A stretch of DNA of 64,000 nt, taken from assembly GCA_020746835.1 (NCBI GenBank), contig JAGPNK010000002.1, positions 3,348,001-3,412,000 of the forward strand. Direction: 5' to 3'. A program made the translations under genes and the position numbers. The notes under the pieces were generated by a model. That model was not told the DNA's origin, made no database searches, and saw only the letters and a list, made by a program, of their open reading frames with translations. Shown piece by piece: positions 32,426 to 45,329 of the stretch (within the stretch, counting starts at the first letter, position 1; each line of letters starts with the position of its first letter). Source of the stretch: Stachybotrys elegans (lineage: Eukaryota; Ascomycota; Sordariomycetes; Hypocreales; Stachybotryaceae).

Positions 32426-35400
32426 GGTGGGAGTTGGAGCTCGTCTGGTGGCAGAGCGCAGGCAGAATCATGGAAGCTGTGGAAGGTGGGGGAGGCGTTT
32501 AAGGAGGAACTTGGCGATGGGTCGTGTGATTGCTGAGACGCAGTCGACCGAATGTTGCAGAGAATGGTGTGTAGTTGAGGAGTTTGTGGTTGCTGGCGTC
32601 GAGATCGGTAGTCGGAAGAGGTCGTCGGGAAGGTATTGCGTAGGTATGTAGATGTTCAATTTCCAGAGGAGACTCGGGAGCCGAACCGAGAGGAAGCAAG
32701 TGACCAAAAAGAGGTGGCCGGCCTGTGGATAAGATAATAATCCCAGGCAAACTACCTGATCCTAGTCTGACAGGCCCGGGCGGATATCGATAATATAATG
32801 AATGCCCTTAGTTCAACGAAAGCTTCCCGAGTGACTGGACCCTGTAGGCCGGGTCACGAACGGGACGAGACGGGTCAAGTCGAGATGAGAGACGAGAAAA
32901 GGCTTGATTGACGCAGCACGGTATCAGCTAACACTTGGGGGGAGGGATGGATGTCTTTTGTCCCGTCTGCCGCTCAGCCGCCTATTGCTGCTGCTCAATT
33001 CCGGACGGTATGTATGTACAATAGAGTACAACAAGCAGGGGTAGGGGGCGAAAAAAAAAAGTTGAGGACCCTTCCAAGACAAGCGGTGATGCAGATGGCG
33101 GCCAATGACGCCGGCGCCTTTGGTTGAGATGATCTGCCAGGCGAGTCGGAGTGTCACACCAGAGGCGCAGGTGCAGTAAGCAGGACGTGACTGGTCAAGG
33201 GCTAGACAGCCAACCACGGGAGGGGAAAGAAAAAAAAAGGAAAAGTCAAGGTCAGGTATTTTTGTTTATTTCTTCGTTCCTCCCCCCTTCAACGAAACGC
33301 AGGGATCGAAGGGGAAATGTAAACAAGAACAAGAAGGGGGGGGCGTTTGCAGGAGGGGAGGTATATTAGATGGGTGGCCTTGTTCGACCACAAGCCCATG
33401 ATGTAGTCACTCAAGGAACTTAGGCAAGGTAATTAAAGTATGGAGTAGGTAAGGAGTACATGAGGAAGGTCCTGCCCAGCAACTGTGTAGCATGTATCCG
33501 TCCGGTGCAGAGGTACAGAGTAGTGGCACATAACTGGACAACTGGAGCTGCGTCCCCGATGGAGGATGGGTGGATGGATGCTCCAATAACATGGAAGGGA
33601 AGGAAGGATGCATGGATGGGCAGGGCAAGATGGCTGGGGGCGGGGATAATCACCAGACCCTCTTCACATCACACTCCCCCTCCCGCTTGCAGCCAAGCCC
33701 ATAGCATTGGGCAGTTGGCTCCCCTCGCATCCACAACCGCTGTTACCGTGAAGATGGGTGCGTATCAACCATGTGCATGTGCAGTGCACCTCGTCCCCTC
33801 GGGATTGGGCGACTCGAGGTGTGGTTTTCAGGAGAAGGGATGGTGTCTTGCACCTCTCTTTTACGACGGAAAGCAAGCGAGATGACGATGGTGATTCGGT
33901 ACCGCACATGCACAGCAGAGGCAAAACATGTGCTTGGTGGTGGGCAGATGTGGATTCCGCCGTCCGGACCGTATTCTGTTTGCTGCGTGCGACCTTACTT
34001 CGTCTTGGTTGCGTGCATGATGCCATGCGATGGAGCCCCCTTCCTACTCACTCTGTTAAGTTTAGTAGCAGCGAGCTGCTGATCAGGCCTGTGGGGTGTA
34101 CAGCAAATGATGATTGTTAGCTTGCGGTCCGAGATGGACGCGAAGAACAAAAACGCGCCATTGGGTTTACACGTCCTTTCCGTGACTGCGTGTCACTACG
34201 TGTGACACCCATGGACGTATTCAAGGGCACTGAGACATTGGTTCTGACTGAACATCGACCCTCGGCTAATCCAGGTTCATTTTCGGCCCCCTTCCCTGCT
34301 CGCGTGCCCTAACAAGCTGCCTGCCACCAGCCTCGTTGTCCTTGTCCTCGCCGTGCTGTTGCAACGACACACGTACGTTGTAATTACTGTGTCTCCAAAG
34401 TTGAGTCTAGGCGCAGCATCGCAACAACGATCCGGACAATTTGTAAAGCACCCTGGTCCCGGCAAGACTCAGCTGGGGTTGATGCAGAGCGTCGTGGCAT
34501 CCATGCGATGCGATGCGACGCGATGCCGATGCCACTACCTCGATGCCGCCGCTGAGGTGCCATGCGGCACGCGCATGCGTGAGGTATCGATACATGCCAG
34601 GCTGGGCAGCCATGCCGCGAATGCCAGGTAAAAAATACCCCTCGCCCGACGAGCGAGCCCGTCCCAAGTTGCCACAGGCCGTCTAGGTCACCCGGAGCCC
34701 ACAAATTCGGGCCCAGTGTGCATGCTGCGGGAGCTAACGAGTGGCCTGAGAGGTCCTCCAGGACCCTTTGGCTTGGCCCGAAACAGCATCGTCTCTTCTT
34801 CACCGCTCAATTCAACTCCCATCAGCCGGCCAAAAACAACGCAACCAAGCCAAAACCCCCTTCGAGCTCTTTCGAACCCCTTCCCAGTCCACGATGAGCC
34901 GACGAGCTTCCGAGAATACCCTGCCTGCTGCTGCCGAGGCAACCTTGCAAGCATAGTACACACCTGGACCCGTGGATACCTTACACGCCTCCATCAAAGG
35001 CGGTCAGACCCGAGCAACAGAGACCTTCTCCATGCACGCGCACACGTTTCGTCATCATCAGCTCCTCCTGCCTTCGCGGCCCAGCCCTACTGGCCATGGG
35101 TGCGGCTCCTCGACCGCTGCGGCTTGGGCGAGTTAGTTGTACGTCTGGATTTTCCCTTTACCCTGGCCCTCGTCGCTATGTTAGCTGCCGGCGCGAGCGA
35201 CGGGTTGCAAGGCATAAGTGCATGCTGCTGTGCTGCTGAGCGATGCATGTGTTTATCCGAACCACCCCCTTGCCTTGCTTTTGCCCAGCCGCTATCGAAT
35301 AAGATTTGTGGTACGGAGTCCTTGTATCATGTTGATCATCCATGGGCGACCACGTAGAGGGATTGACTTTGTTGCCACCCATTCCCTTGAAGAAATCTGA

Positions 35401-38392
35401 AGTCTTAACCACGAGCCCTGTCTGCACTATCCGTACATGGTCTTTGAGACGGAGCTTGGAGGTCTCAGTAATCCTTGGCCGGTTGAAACAAGAGAGTGCC
35501 ACACAAGTTTTCTCTGTCTTGTCCTCGAGAGCTTCGAAACGGCTGCGGATGGATCATTATTGCGGGCTTGGCATCTCTCAAACAGGTGTCCGGAATGCGA
35601 TGCCCCATGTTTAAACTCACAGATCGACCTTCAGATGCAGCCGAACATGTGGAACAGACGCTACTGTCACCGACAATTCCACGCGCATCATCACCCACTT
35701 GCACAGCAGTGAACGATCCGCTCTGCAGATTTTAGCACTGGCTTCTGCATGTCTCGGGGGAGAGCACTCAAGAACAAGCACAGGCGTGGAAAAAGCTTGT
35801 TTTCTCGGTCCCATTTTACAAGAACTCACCAGCCTACATGGGTATTGCTCTAAGTTGCACCATCTTTTGGCACTGATGTATGCAATAGTGAGCACAGCTT
35901 GGCCGCCCTTCTGGAGTGGTACTAGAGGGCGATACGGGATGGTTCTATGGTATATGTTAGGTATCCATGTCCATACCGAACCGCGCTATTAGGACGGGAT
36001 GGAAGAGCCGATCATGCTCAAACAATAGGCACCGAATCTTCCCAATGCCTCTTCGCGGTATTGACTATTGACTCTCTGCTGTATTGGCTCTGCTACTTTC
36101 TACACGTATACACGCTAGATGTCTCTGAAGAGGATAGTGCTCTATGATATTATTGGGCTGTTATCTCTGATTCTAACATGCTTCGAGTGTATTGGCATCT
36201 AAGGCATCTGACTCCCTGTCTAGCTGGAGACTTATCATGATCAAACAAGGCCGTTTGAGCATTTGATTCACACCACCTAGTGATTCGGCCACTTACACCA
36301 GGGCCCAGGCCACGGCGTGATGGCTGTCGTCGTCATCAGCGTCACGTAAGCCCTAGCTTAGGGCCTATCTATCTATACCAACTCGATTCTTCGTGTACCT
36401 ACCATAGCTTCTAGATTTAAACCAAAAGTATGTTCCTGATGAGTTGGCCCTATTCATGTTCCAGCAATCGCCATGCTCGAATGTTGTGAGCGAACGAACT
36501 GTCGTCCCAACTGGGGAGACACCCAACCAACCACATAGCGTCAAGCCACAGCTGCAAGCTGCAGTGTCACACTGTAGGTGTCCTGTTTTAGCAGCGCATC
36601 TTGTTGTTTCCGACGACTGCGCCACTCCAGCCCCTCTCGGCGCCTTACATGCACATTCATCTGGCCATCCGGACGCCGGAGCAGCGGGTATCCGGTGCGC
36701 TGCCGCGTCGGCGGTGCCACACTCTCCAGCCCATCAGCACCTGTTGTTCGTCTCTTGTCTGTGGCTCCTCCACCCAACACCCGCGTGGCTGGGCGATCCG
36801 AGTTAGCGGTATCTCCGTTGGGGGCCGACGCGGCAAGGCATGGAAGCGAGCGCTTCCGGGGCCGCAAGCGCGATATATCGGTAAATCGGGAGGCTTTTAC
36901 CTGTCCCCTGGCCCAAGGCTAAGGATATAGCCGTGATGTTGCATCGGGCCATGCTTGGTAACAAACGGCTCCTGGCGACCTCCACCGACCCCTTACCAGG
37001 CTGACCGAGTTCTGGGCTGTATCACACGTAACGGGTAAGATGGGAGTGACAAATAACAGTGACCTATCCAAGCCATCCGTGTACCCGGTAGTGTCCTTGA
37101 AACCTCGGCAGTATGCTCCGTTTTGGTGATGGTGGTGATGTAGTTTGGACGGCCCTCATGACATGTTTGCCAGGGCTCCAGAAGGGGGCAAGTGGCCCAA
37201 GGGCAGCAATTTAGATCAAGCATCCATAGGCGCACGAATCTATTAGACGAACGACTACTATCCCTGCACCAACCTCCTTACTATCACCAGTTATCGCTGA
37301 AGGCCGTCGCCTTACGCCTGTAGACTTGCCAAGCCCGATACAGGCTACGCTGGAAGCTCACCTATCATTCCAGACGGAACAGGAGCACTGCCCCAGCCCA
37401 AGCCCGGCCTAGCCCAGTAGCCTCTAACTTTACCTGTGTACCTAACCAAATTTACTCTGTGCCTGCCGAAGTGGTCGCCGACATGACGACGCCAGTGGAC
37501 AAGAAACCCGAGCTGTTCCTGCCTGAACCCCTTCATTCTTTCACCATTCCCTCATATCTGAGGCAGGTACTACCTACATACATACATTTAGTTAGGTACC
37601 GAGTAGGTATTTAGGTACTAGGTAGAGTGGGGGGCTGTGCTCCATAGAGTTGCTACCTCTCCAAGCGTACTTAGTGCTGCCAGTGAGTGTGGTTACTAAG
37701 GTGTGCTGATGCTGATGCTGCAGCTGCAGCTGCAGGTGCATTTGCTGGGCTGCGTAAATAAAGGCTTCCCCGGGGCTCCATTTCCATCTCAACCCATCTA
37801 TTCCTAATAAAAACCACGGAATCCCAAGATACCGACCGATATCGATTACCGTCCTCCGTACAGCCACAGGCGATAGACACCGGTTTGTACGGCGGCGCAT
37901 GCATCTGCTCAGAAGAATCCTTGTCCGGCACACACACACACACAAACAACAGAGTCGCACTCGTTTCATTCTCGCACTCACGACAAGGCCTGTCTGCGCT
38001 TCTCTTGTTGCTGGCTGCTGCTGCACCACCTTGGGAACCTCCCCAGTCCATCCTCACACCCCGGTCTTCTAGCCAAGCTACCTTATAATGAACCTCTATC
38101 GCCTTCACCAGTCCAGGCTTCAGTCTAGCTGATCTCATCTCATCTGCGAACCCCATCCTTGTTCCCATTCTATCTTTTCCCAAATCTCCCCACCGATACA
38201 CGTATAACATTTTTACCTTTTCTGGTAGATACCTCCTACCTACTACTTTACCTGCCTTGCCTGCCTCTGTTCCGCAAACTTCCTAACTCTTGTTCCTCTG
38301 TCCCTCCACCTCCCTTACCTGAAGCTTAATTGGGGAATTGTCACGAGAAACACCGAACCGCCTCTATCTCTGTTCCTTGTCGCATCTTTTCT

Positions 38393-38425
<33 letters not shown>

Positions 38426-38605
38426 GCCGCGCGCACACACACACACACACTACCGACGCACCGCGCGCATACTCACTCGGTCGCTTACTCGCTCTCTTCC
38501 GCCGCCTCTTATCTCTTTGATCAGGGACCTCTTGGTTCGGGATCTCACACCCCGCCTTTTCGCATCTCACCTCAACGCACGTCACCTCATCTCGTCCCGC
38601 CTATC
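32426..38605. other. 6.2-kb gene-free stretch
   Basis: The longest region without a recognised gene. The left end is the promoter of the giant repeat gene and the right end the promoter and CA-rich leader of the DUF7053-like gene. Open frames of up to 213 codons (34716-35357) lack recognisable motifs, signal peptides or splice continuity. Short CA runs occur near 37930 and poly-A near 33053 and 33231. A noncoding RNA or a poorly conserved spliced gene cannot be excluded. Confidence 0.5.
38395..38450. repeat. (CA)n dinucleotide repeats in the leader of the DUF7053-like gene
   Basis: Two CA runs (about 38395-38423 and 38434-38450) separated by a CG-rich spacer, within 210 bp upstream of the start codon at 38606. 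Confidence 0.9.
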
Positions 38606-39175
38606 ATGAGGGTTCAGCGCCATTTGACCATCACTATTCCCATCCCCCCCTCGATCCCACCTACCGTGGTCCTAGCTGCACTTCATACCATTGAGCCCGT
38701 CATTCGTCATCTCGCTATTCTCTCTCGCTTCGAGTCTATCCCGACGCGGCCCGGCGCGGTCGCCGGTGATCCCTTCTTCGCGCTCAACGATCCCATCGTC
38801 ACCTACAACATCTATGAGCGCATCGCTCTCGCCCCGGGTCTCACCAAGGAAATCGTCCACCCGTCCTACTTCCAGCTGACCGTTTCCGGCGTCCGGGGCC
38901 GCGCTGATGCGCCCGCAGGCATCACAGCCTGGGCGGATTTCTCCGTCCGGGCTAGAAGGGATCCCGGCTCCCCAGAAGGTTCTGCCAGCACTCCCAGCAC
39001 AATTGCCGACGATGAGTACGAACTCCAGGAGATCCTAGTTGTTGAAGGCAACTCGCTCCTCATGCCCTTTGTCACCCAGACCATGCAAGACTCCCACCGC
39101 GACATCTGCAGCAAGGTCATCCAGGAGATCATACAGAAGCACGCGGGCGGCATGGATTACTATCATGGCAAGTGA
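38606..39175 (+). CDS. Small fungal protein resembling the DUF7053 family
   Basis: Single-exon frame of 189 residues from the ATG at 38606. It begins with alternating hydrophobic residues (RHLTITIPIPPSIPPTVVLAALHTIEPVIRHL). A central section (PIVTYNIYERIALAPG) and a beta-rich part (YFQLTVSGVRGRADAPAGITAWADFSVR) follow, and it ends in an amphipathic helix (DICSKVIQEIIQKH). This layout resembles a filamentous-fungal family of unknown function that may have a START/SRPBCC-like fold. The open frame extends upstream to 38330, but those residues are CA-repeat translation (THTHTH), so 38606 is chosen. No biochemical role can be proposed. Confidence 0.7.
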   Translation: MRVQRHLTITIPIPPSIPPTVVLAALHTIEPVIRHLAILSRFESIPTRPGAVAGDPFFALNDPIVTYNIYERIALAPGLTKEIVHPSYFQLTVSGVRGRADAPAGITAWADFSVRARRDPGSPEGSASTPSTIADDEYELQEILVVEGNSLLMPFVTQTMQDSHRDICSKVIQEIIQKHAGGMDYYHGK

Positions 39176-40614
39176 GATGCCTCGCGCCTCCTTTTCCTAA
39201 TGGCATGTGTTCATGTGGCGGCGTCTACATGGAGTCTCAAACGGCGTTTCAGTTTTTTTCACCTCCAGTCTCGTGGTTTCGGCGACTCGGCATGGGGGCG
39301 GCATGGGGCGGCACGGTTGTGCATAGACAATCTCGGGCGTCTCAACACGGTTTTGCTGAAGACGTCCATGGGCAAACTTTCATCTTTCTGCGATACCCTC
39401 ACATTATCATGGGCCTTTTCCCTTTCCATCCTGGCAACACAAGCACTGTTGTTCCATTGTTTCGGAGTTCCCCTCCCCCCCTCTTTCCTTATACCTTCTT
39501 CTTGTTTACCTCTTTTTCTCCGTTTCGGTATTGCCAGCCTGGTTTCACACATGTGAAGCATTCACCATTCACCATTCACCATTTTATCTATGTCGACATG
39601 TCTACAATTTATATACCTTAGAGCGCATCAAACGGAGGCTTAACGCTGTTTCATCCCCTGGCCCCTTACTCCCCCTCCATTCGGCGACGCCCGGACCCCT
39701 CTTATTGGTCCCGGCGTTCTGCAGCTTGGAAACATTCCTTTTGGTCAATCTCGTAACGGATAGAGTGAATATGGACGTTGGACGATGGACGATGATGATT
39801 GCTGTATATCGCACGCTATGGGGAGATTGGACAAAATAATTTTGGCTCTTTTGATGTAATTTGATTCCCAATATGAATCCATCTTTTCGCGTTATCACAA
39901 TATCCTGGCTTGGCACTGCATCTCCTTCATCCCACGAGGCGCTAACGCTGTCGAGCCAAGAGAGGTAATAATGCAATCGATATCCATTTTCCCTCCTAGG
40001 TCTCGACTACTGCGGGGTAGATTGGCTGCCCAAAAGTGTGACTCTGACAGCGGTCCTTTGGTTTCCGAGCTCGATTCACCACCACGGTTGTCTCCAACTG
40101 CACATATAGCCTATTAGGAAGCAGTCAGAATGCCTTGCAGCGACATCGGCTATCGCCAGTGCCAAGAGATGCGGAAAAAAGCAAAGAGTCGATATTCAAT
40201 ATAAGGGTGGTATCATACGCAATGCCATGTCTATCTGCTCCGTCGCCGTTCTTGTATAAGAGCATCATCCACTACAACGCTGATGTCCAGACCATTTCCT
40301 CCCAAAGGGTACCAATTGCCGGTACAAGAAGATACAAACAAATCGGAATCAAACAGGGAAACAAGAATGGAGGGTCAAAACAAGAGAAGAAAGAAGAAGA
40401 AGAAAAAGGGAAAAAGGCCCAGTCTCCATCAATCCGTCGTGAAACCAAAAGTCTTTGTCTCGTAAAAATCCAAAAGCTTTCGTCCGTCATAAATAGCAAT
40501 AAGATCAGACAACCAAAGCTCTGCCGCCTTCAGAGGCCATAGGGATGAGGTGGTATGACAGCACAGTTTGGCCAATAATGAGCAGACAGCCTCGGTTATC
40601 CTATACCACTGTCT
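39176..40614. other. Convergent 3' regions of the DUF7053-like gene and crz1
   Basis: About 1.4 kb with no recognised gene. A short tandem ttcaccattcacca lies near 39560-39580 and a purine-rich tract near 40380-40420. Confidence 0.5.
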
Positions 40615-42893
40615 CTAGCGACCTCCAAAATCGCTGGCATAGCCCATCTCGCCGTAGTTCTGGTTCATGCCACCCTCGCCGAACCCTGTACCAGGGCCAC
40701 TGACATATCCTGCCTCTTCGCCCTCATCATAGTCACTCGCATCGAATGATGAGCGCCCACTGATTTCGTCATCCATGCCTGCATTCATGTCTGTAGTTGA
40801 CCAGTTCATCTGTGCCAGAGCAGGATATTGCGCAAGCAGAGCAGCGGGAAGTCCATAGGCGGCGTTGGGATCGTATGCGGGCCCAGACTCCATATTCATG
40901 CCTTGTGGTGCCATATTTTGGACCATGTTCTGTTGCATTCGCTGTTCCTGCCACTGGCGCTGTCGTTCGATTGCTTCCTCGTCAAGCAGGGGCTTTATGC
41001 AAATGCGCCCTGCCTCAGACCGAAAGTGACGCCCAAGAGCGTCCGCGCGAGCAAATCTACGGCCACAACCCCATTGACCGCCGGCCTGGAGGTCGCCTTT
41101 GCACACAAACTTCTTCTCACCAGAGTGCAAGCTCTCGTGGCGCTTCCGATCGTGTTGGCGCGCAAAGGCTTTGCCACACACTGTACAGACAAAAGGCCGC
41201 TCGTCGGTATGGGTTCTAAGATGCGAACGCAGATTGTAGGCCCGCGTGAACCTCTTGGGGCAGAGCGTGCACTGGAACGTAGCGGGGTGTTTCTGAACCC
41301 GTTTGTTGGGACCGGAGTCCTGACTGCCCTGGTACTCCGGATCTGCCAAGCGCAGTGCAATGATGTTATTAGGAACTGCCGAGGTGGACTGCCGTCTTCG
41401 AGAGGGCGACGAAGCCGCTTGGCGGTCAAGCGGGGATAGGGAGCGAGAGGCGTCTGATCGTGCATCGTAGTCAGATCCTATCGATGGCGACAGACTGGGC
41501 GAAGGGCTTGATCGGGTGAAGGATCCATGCCCGGCATGGAAAGGATCCGTGACAGCACGCTGTCTAGACCGCTGCCTGCCTGCACAAGTGCGTTAGTATG
41601 CGTTGCGAGGGAACGGAGAGGATCAATCAGGGTGGTATCCATACCTCTTTCAGGGGGCGTGAGTGCGTCTTGGTCCATTGGCGACTTGTTCGACTCAAAA
41701 CCAGTCATGGCATTCGGAGCCAAGTCGATGTTGATGGAAGGAGGCGGGACCTGCGTCATGTCGGGACCGTTGCTACCTAGCGTTGGGAATGCCTCGTTGC
41801 CCTGCATGCTTGGGTAGCCTGCTGGGACGCCGTACTCGTTATTGAGCACGAAGCCAGGCTGGCCGACCTCGGGCATTGACTGAGGAGGGATGCGAGGGCT
41901 AATAGCCGGGCTATGAGACGGGCTTCGACCCTGGTGACCGGGACTACTGTGATCAGAGATGGTGAATGTTCCCATGTTGAGAACCTCTTGGTAAAGGCTT
42001 CCATCGGATGCTCTCTGTAGCGGGGAATGGCCGCCGGCCTGGTCAGCATCGAAGGAGTCGGAGGTGGGCAGGTTGGGCGAGTGCGCCACGGAGGAAACAT
42101 CGGAGTAGTCAGAAGGACTACGGCGATGGCCTTGGAATTGAGGCTGGGTCCAGTCCCCCATCTGGCTCATCTGATTCGGCATGAGAGCGGCCTCGGGTCC
42201 CAGCGATGCATGTCGCCCGTGACCAGGCGGCGAAGAGAACTGGTGCTGGTTGAACGAAGGGGAGTGCTGGGCAGAGCCAGGTTGGTGAGGGTCAATCGGG
42301 AGGAGATGAGGGGGTGTAGGAGAGTGGTGCATTTGTGGCGAAGTCATGTTGTTGATGTCGTTGGGATTCAGCGTCGTCTGCTCAAACAAAGGCGTGTTGA
42401 AATCGCTCCCGCTGCCATTGGGGAAGAGGGAGAAGTCGGGCTCGCTCATGTTAGGCGACAGATAGTTTGACTGGTTCTGCGCGCTGTATCCCATGCCATC
42501 TGGCCCGGCTGCGGACGAAGCCGAGCCGAAGCTGGCGCTAGGGTCAAAGACATTGGGATCAGAGACGTTGCCTTGGGCATAACCCTGCTGCTGCGGCTGC
42601 TGGTGCTGCGGCTGACTCATGAATCCGCCTTGGTTAGGGCTGTGATGGTTGTGGGCGAGGTTGAGGTTATAGTCGGGGGTAGCGCTCGTGTTGTTGGCGA
42701 GAGGGTTGAAGGTTGGATTGGATGGTGTATTTGGAAACTGGTGCTGCTGCTGTTGATGATGCTCCAAGCCAAGGCCAAGTCCGGATGGGTCGTCGGCGGG
42801 ATACGGACCGGACGGCGGCGCGCGAGATTGGTTTATATGGGACTGCTGGTAGCTGGCGGAACGCGGCCGGGTGGCCTGAGCCTGCTGGTCCAT
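40615..42893 (-). CDS. crz1: Crz1/CrzA, calcineurin-responsive C2H2 transcription factor
   Basis: Dephosphorylated by calcineurin when calcium rises, then enters the nucleus and activates ion, wall and stress genes. Exons 42893-41645 and 41579-40615 join in phase 1 to give 737 residues; the intron has a catactaac branch site. The N-terminal two thirds are Gln/Ser/Pro/Asn-rich. PSINID at about 385-390 fits the PxIxIT calcineurin docking pattern. Ser/Pro-rich repeats ([18 protein letters not shown]) flank the fingers and are likely phosphorylation sites. Zinc fingers: C520/C523/H536/H540, C548/C551/H564/H568, and an atypical third finger (C576-x11-C588-x12-H601-x8-C610) characteristic of Crz1. 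The start at 42893 has the context aaccATGG. Confidence 0.94.
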
Positions 42894-45329
42894 GGTTTGT
42901 TTGTCGCCGAGTACAGAGGACAGAAGCGACGAGGCAGACTTGAGAGAGGTCGAGTCAGCCTTCCCAGGCACCGTGGCGATGCCGCGGGGCTGTGCTGGAC
43001 AAGGTGTTGCAACGGGCGGGGTGGACAGGGCTAGGATATCCTATCACAGCACGGGCAGACGGTGCAGCAGGTGGTGGTGTGTGCGCGAGTTGGCGCTGGC
43101 AGGGCCTCCCTGAATGCGTATGTTGTATGTGTATGCGTCGTGGGTGAGGTGGTGGTGATGTTTGGCGTTGTTTCGACGCACGTCTGTCGTGGAAGCGGGG
43201 GGGAGGCTGCAGGCAGGCAGGCAGGCAGGCAGGAAGGATGATGGAATGGGGACAAACGACGAAACGTGGAGTCGCGGACGGGCACGAGCGCACGCGTCTG
43301 TTGAGGCTGAGCAATGAGCAATGGGGGAAATGCGACAACTGTCTGGAGATTTGGACGGCAGTTGGAGGGTTTTGAATCTCAGTCCGGCCCCCTTATTCGC
43401 GCTTACCGTCTCGTCGGAGAAGTTGCTTCAGCAGGAATGGACGAGGTGATGGCAGATGCTACAGAGCAGGCAGCCAGATACTACCCTACTAAGGTAAAGT
43501 AGTTACAAGATGACCTGGGCTAGGTGGGGGCGGAATGGGGAAAGACGGGCCACTGAGCATGAGGCCCCCCCATGCGCATCTTTGTGTCACTCACCTGTAC
43601 AGAGGGCCTATGTGAGGTACCGCCGACAGGGTGGACTATCAGAGGGTACACACCGGGTGCGCGAAATTAGGAGCGCCATGGTTGTACTGCTGCTCCAGGG
43701 GCACCATTTTAGGCACTAAAGGAACATGGCCTGCTAAATTAAGAGCTTAATGCCTCCCCATCTGCGATAGGGCTCTCCCCAACTGGCAGCCCAGCTGTGG
43801 GGCGGAGGACCCTTTGGACCGTAACTGTGGCCTATAGGCACCGGCCGTAGGGCCGTGGCCGTCTGTGAGCATGACGGCGAGGAGAGGACGGCCGTGTCAG
43901 ATTGTGTCTGGGTCAAGCATGGAGAAGGCGCAACCAGTGTGAGGGTCATTTAATGTGCGACATTGCCATTCATACAGAGGCCAAGGTACAGGTTCAGGTT
44001 CAGGGTGACTTCAGGTCAGGTCGTAGGCAGTTCACACATGTAGCAGACAGACGGACTGGCTGAAGGAGACTCTAGAAACCTCTGCCCGCTAAGCGCCGGG
44101 TCCTACTGCATTTAGAATCAGAACTGGCACTTACCGCATGCATGCAGTAGGTGGGCAAGCCCCAGGGGCCGGGGCACTTTTGCGGTCTAATAATGCCACC
44201 ACCACCACCACCACCTAACCTACCTACCCACTACCTTACCAGCCTCCTGGCATGTAAGGTAAATGGTTCGGATGCCAGTACAAGCTCGTCCGATTTTCAC
44301 TTCGCAAATGCCCCCTCGCTGGAATTAGAAACATTGGCGGTGGATACGCCCGCGTGCGACCAGCCGGGCGGCATGTGAACCTCGCCTTCAATATTTCCAT
44401 GCCAAGTGCTCTCTCATATGTATATGTAGTACGCGTGCGGGTGGCTGTACCTAGGTGCCCGGCTGTTTATTGATCATGCTATAGTAGTCACGGAATATCG
44501 ACCGGTCAGCATCGCTTCTTTGTATGACTTCACCAGGTCCTTTGTCTGTGGCGACGTGGTATTACACGTGTCATGCGAAGGATCTTGGTGCGCCTTGATT
44601 TACGCACACAACAGGCATGTATGGAGTCGGCGACTTGGTTAGTACCTCTGTTCTGCAGATCCTCGTCTCCTCAAATACCTTCCTTGGCTTCTCCTGAGGT
44701 TATGTAAATAAATGTGCAACATGGCCGGGGTACGACCAGAGACGACAAATGACCAGCCACAGGATTCAGGATTCGGTTGGCCCCGTTCACGAAATGAAGT
44801 ACCAAGTAGGCTTTGGATTCTGGGCACGCGGCTGCCATTGGATCGATCAGCTTACAACTCATCACCACCAGCCGCGCCCACAGTACGAGACAAAAAAGCA
44901 TCCTTTGAAGTTGGGCGCCCCGTAGTAACCCGGTCACCACGATGTGCAACGCACACCTGATACCTAGGGCTGAGGTACTGAATGCTTGGGGTCCTTTATT
45001 GGGGCCCGGGCGTGCACTGCCACCATGACACAAGTCGGGCTTCACTCTGCTACATGCAGCCCTGTGTGAACAAAGGTGTGCGGAGGCAATACGAAGTCAA
45101 GATCGATATACGCTGCAGAATCATGTCATGCCAAGAACCGCTCTGCCGACTACTCCCTACATTACATGTAACATGTTGCAAGAAGTCGACCCTGTAGGTG
45201 TTCTATTGCTAATGTATATTCTTACAACCGCCATTCTTACAGGATATACTACAGTACATATGATACAAAGTAAATGGGTTCTGATCGGTATGCAGTACGC
45301 CCTTTTCTGGGACATACTCTCACAATGAT
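42894..45329. other. Gene-free stretch upstream of crz1 and downstream of aox
   Basis: About 2.4 kb. The part nearest crz1 is its leader and promoter and contains a GGCA repeat (listed separately). Further right I see only short non-conserved frames and a CCACCA run near 44200. Confidence 0.5.
43208..43234. repeat. (GGCA)n tetranucleotide repeat upstream of crz1
   Basis: Six consecutive aggc/ggca copies, about 315 bp upstream of the crz1 start codon. Confidence 0.85.

Noticed and set aside
34716..35357. 213-codon open frame in the long gene-free block
   Set aside because: Composition resembles translated noncoding DNA, with no motif, no splice continuation and a poor start context.
43208..43234. 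Short repeats considered as CRISPR or regulatory arrays
   Set aside because: Pure tetranucleotide and dinucleotide runs without spacers are ordinary microsatellites.
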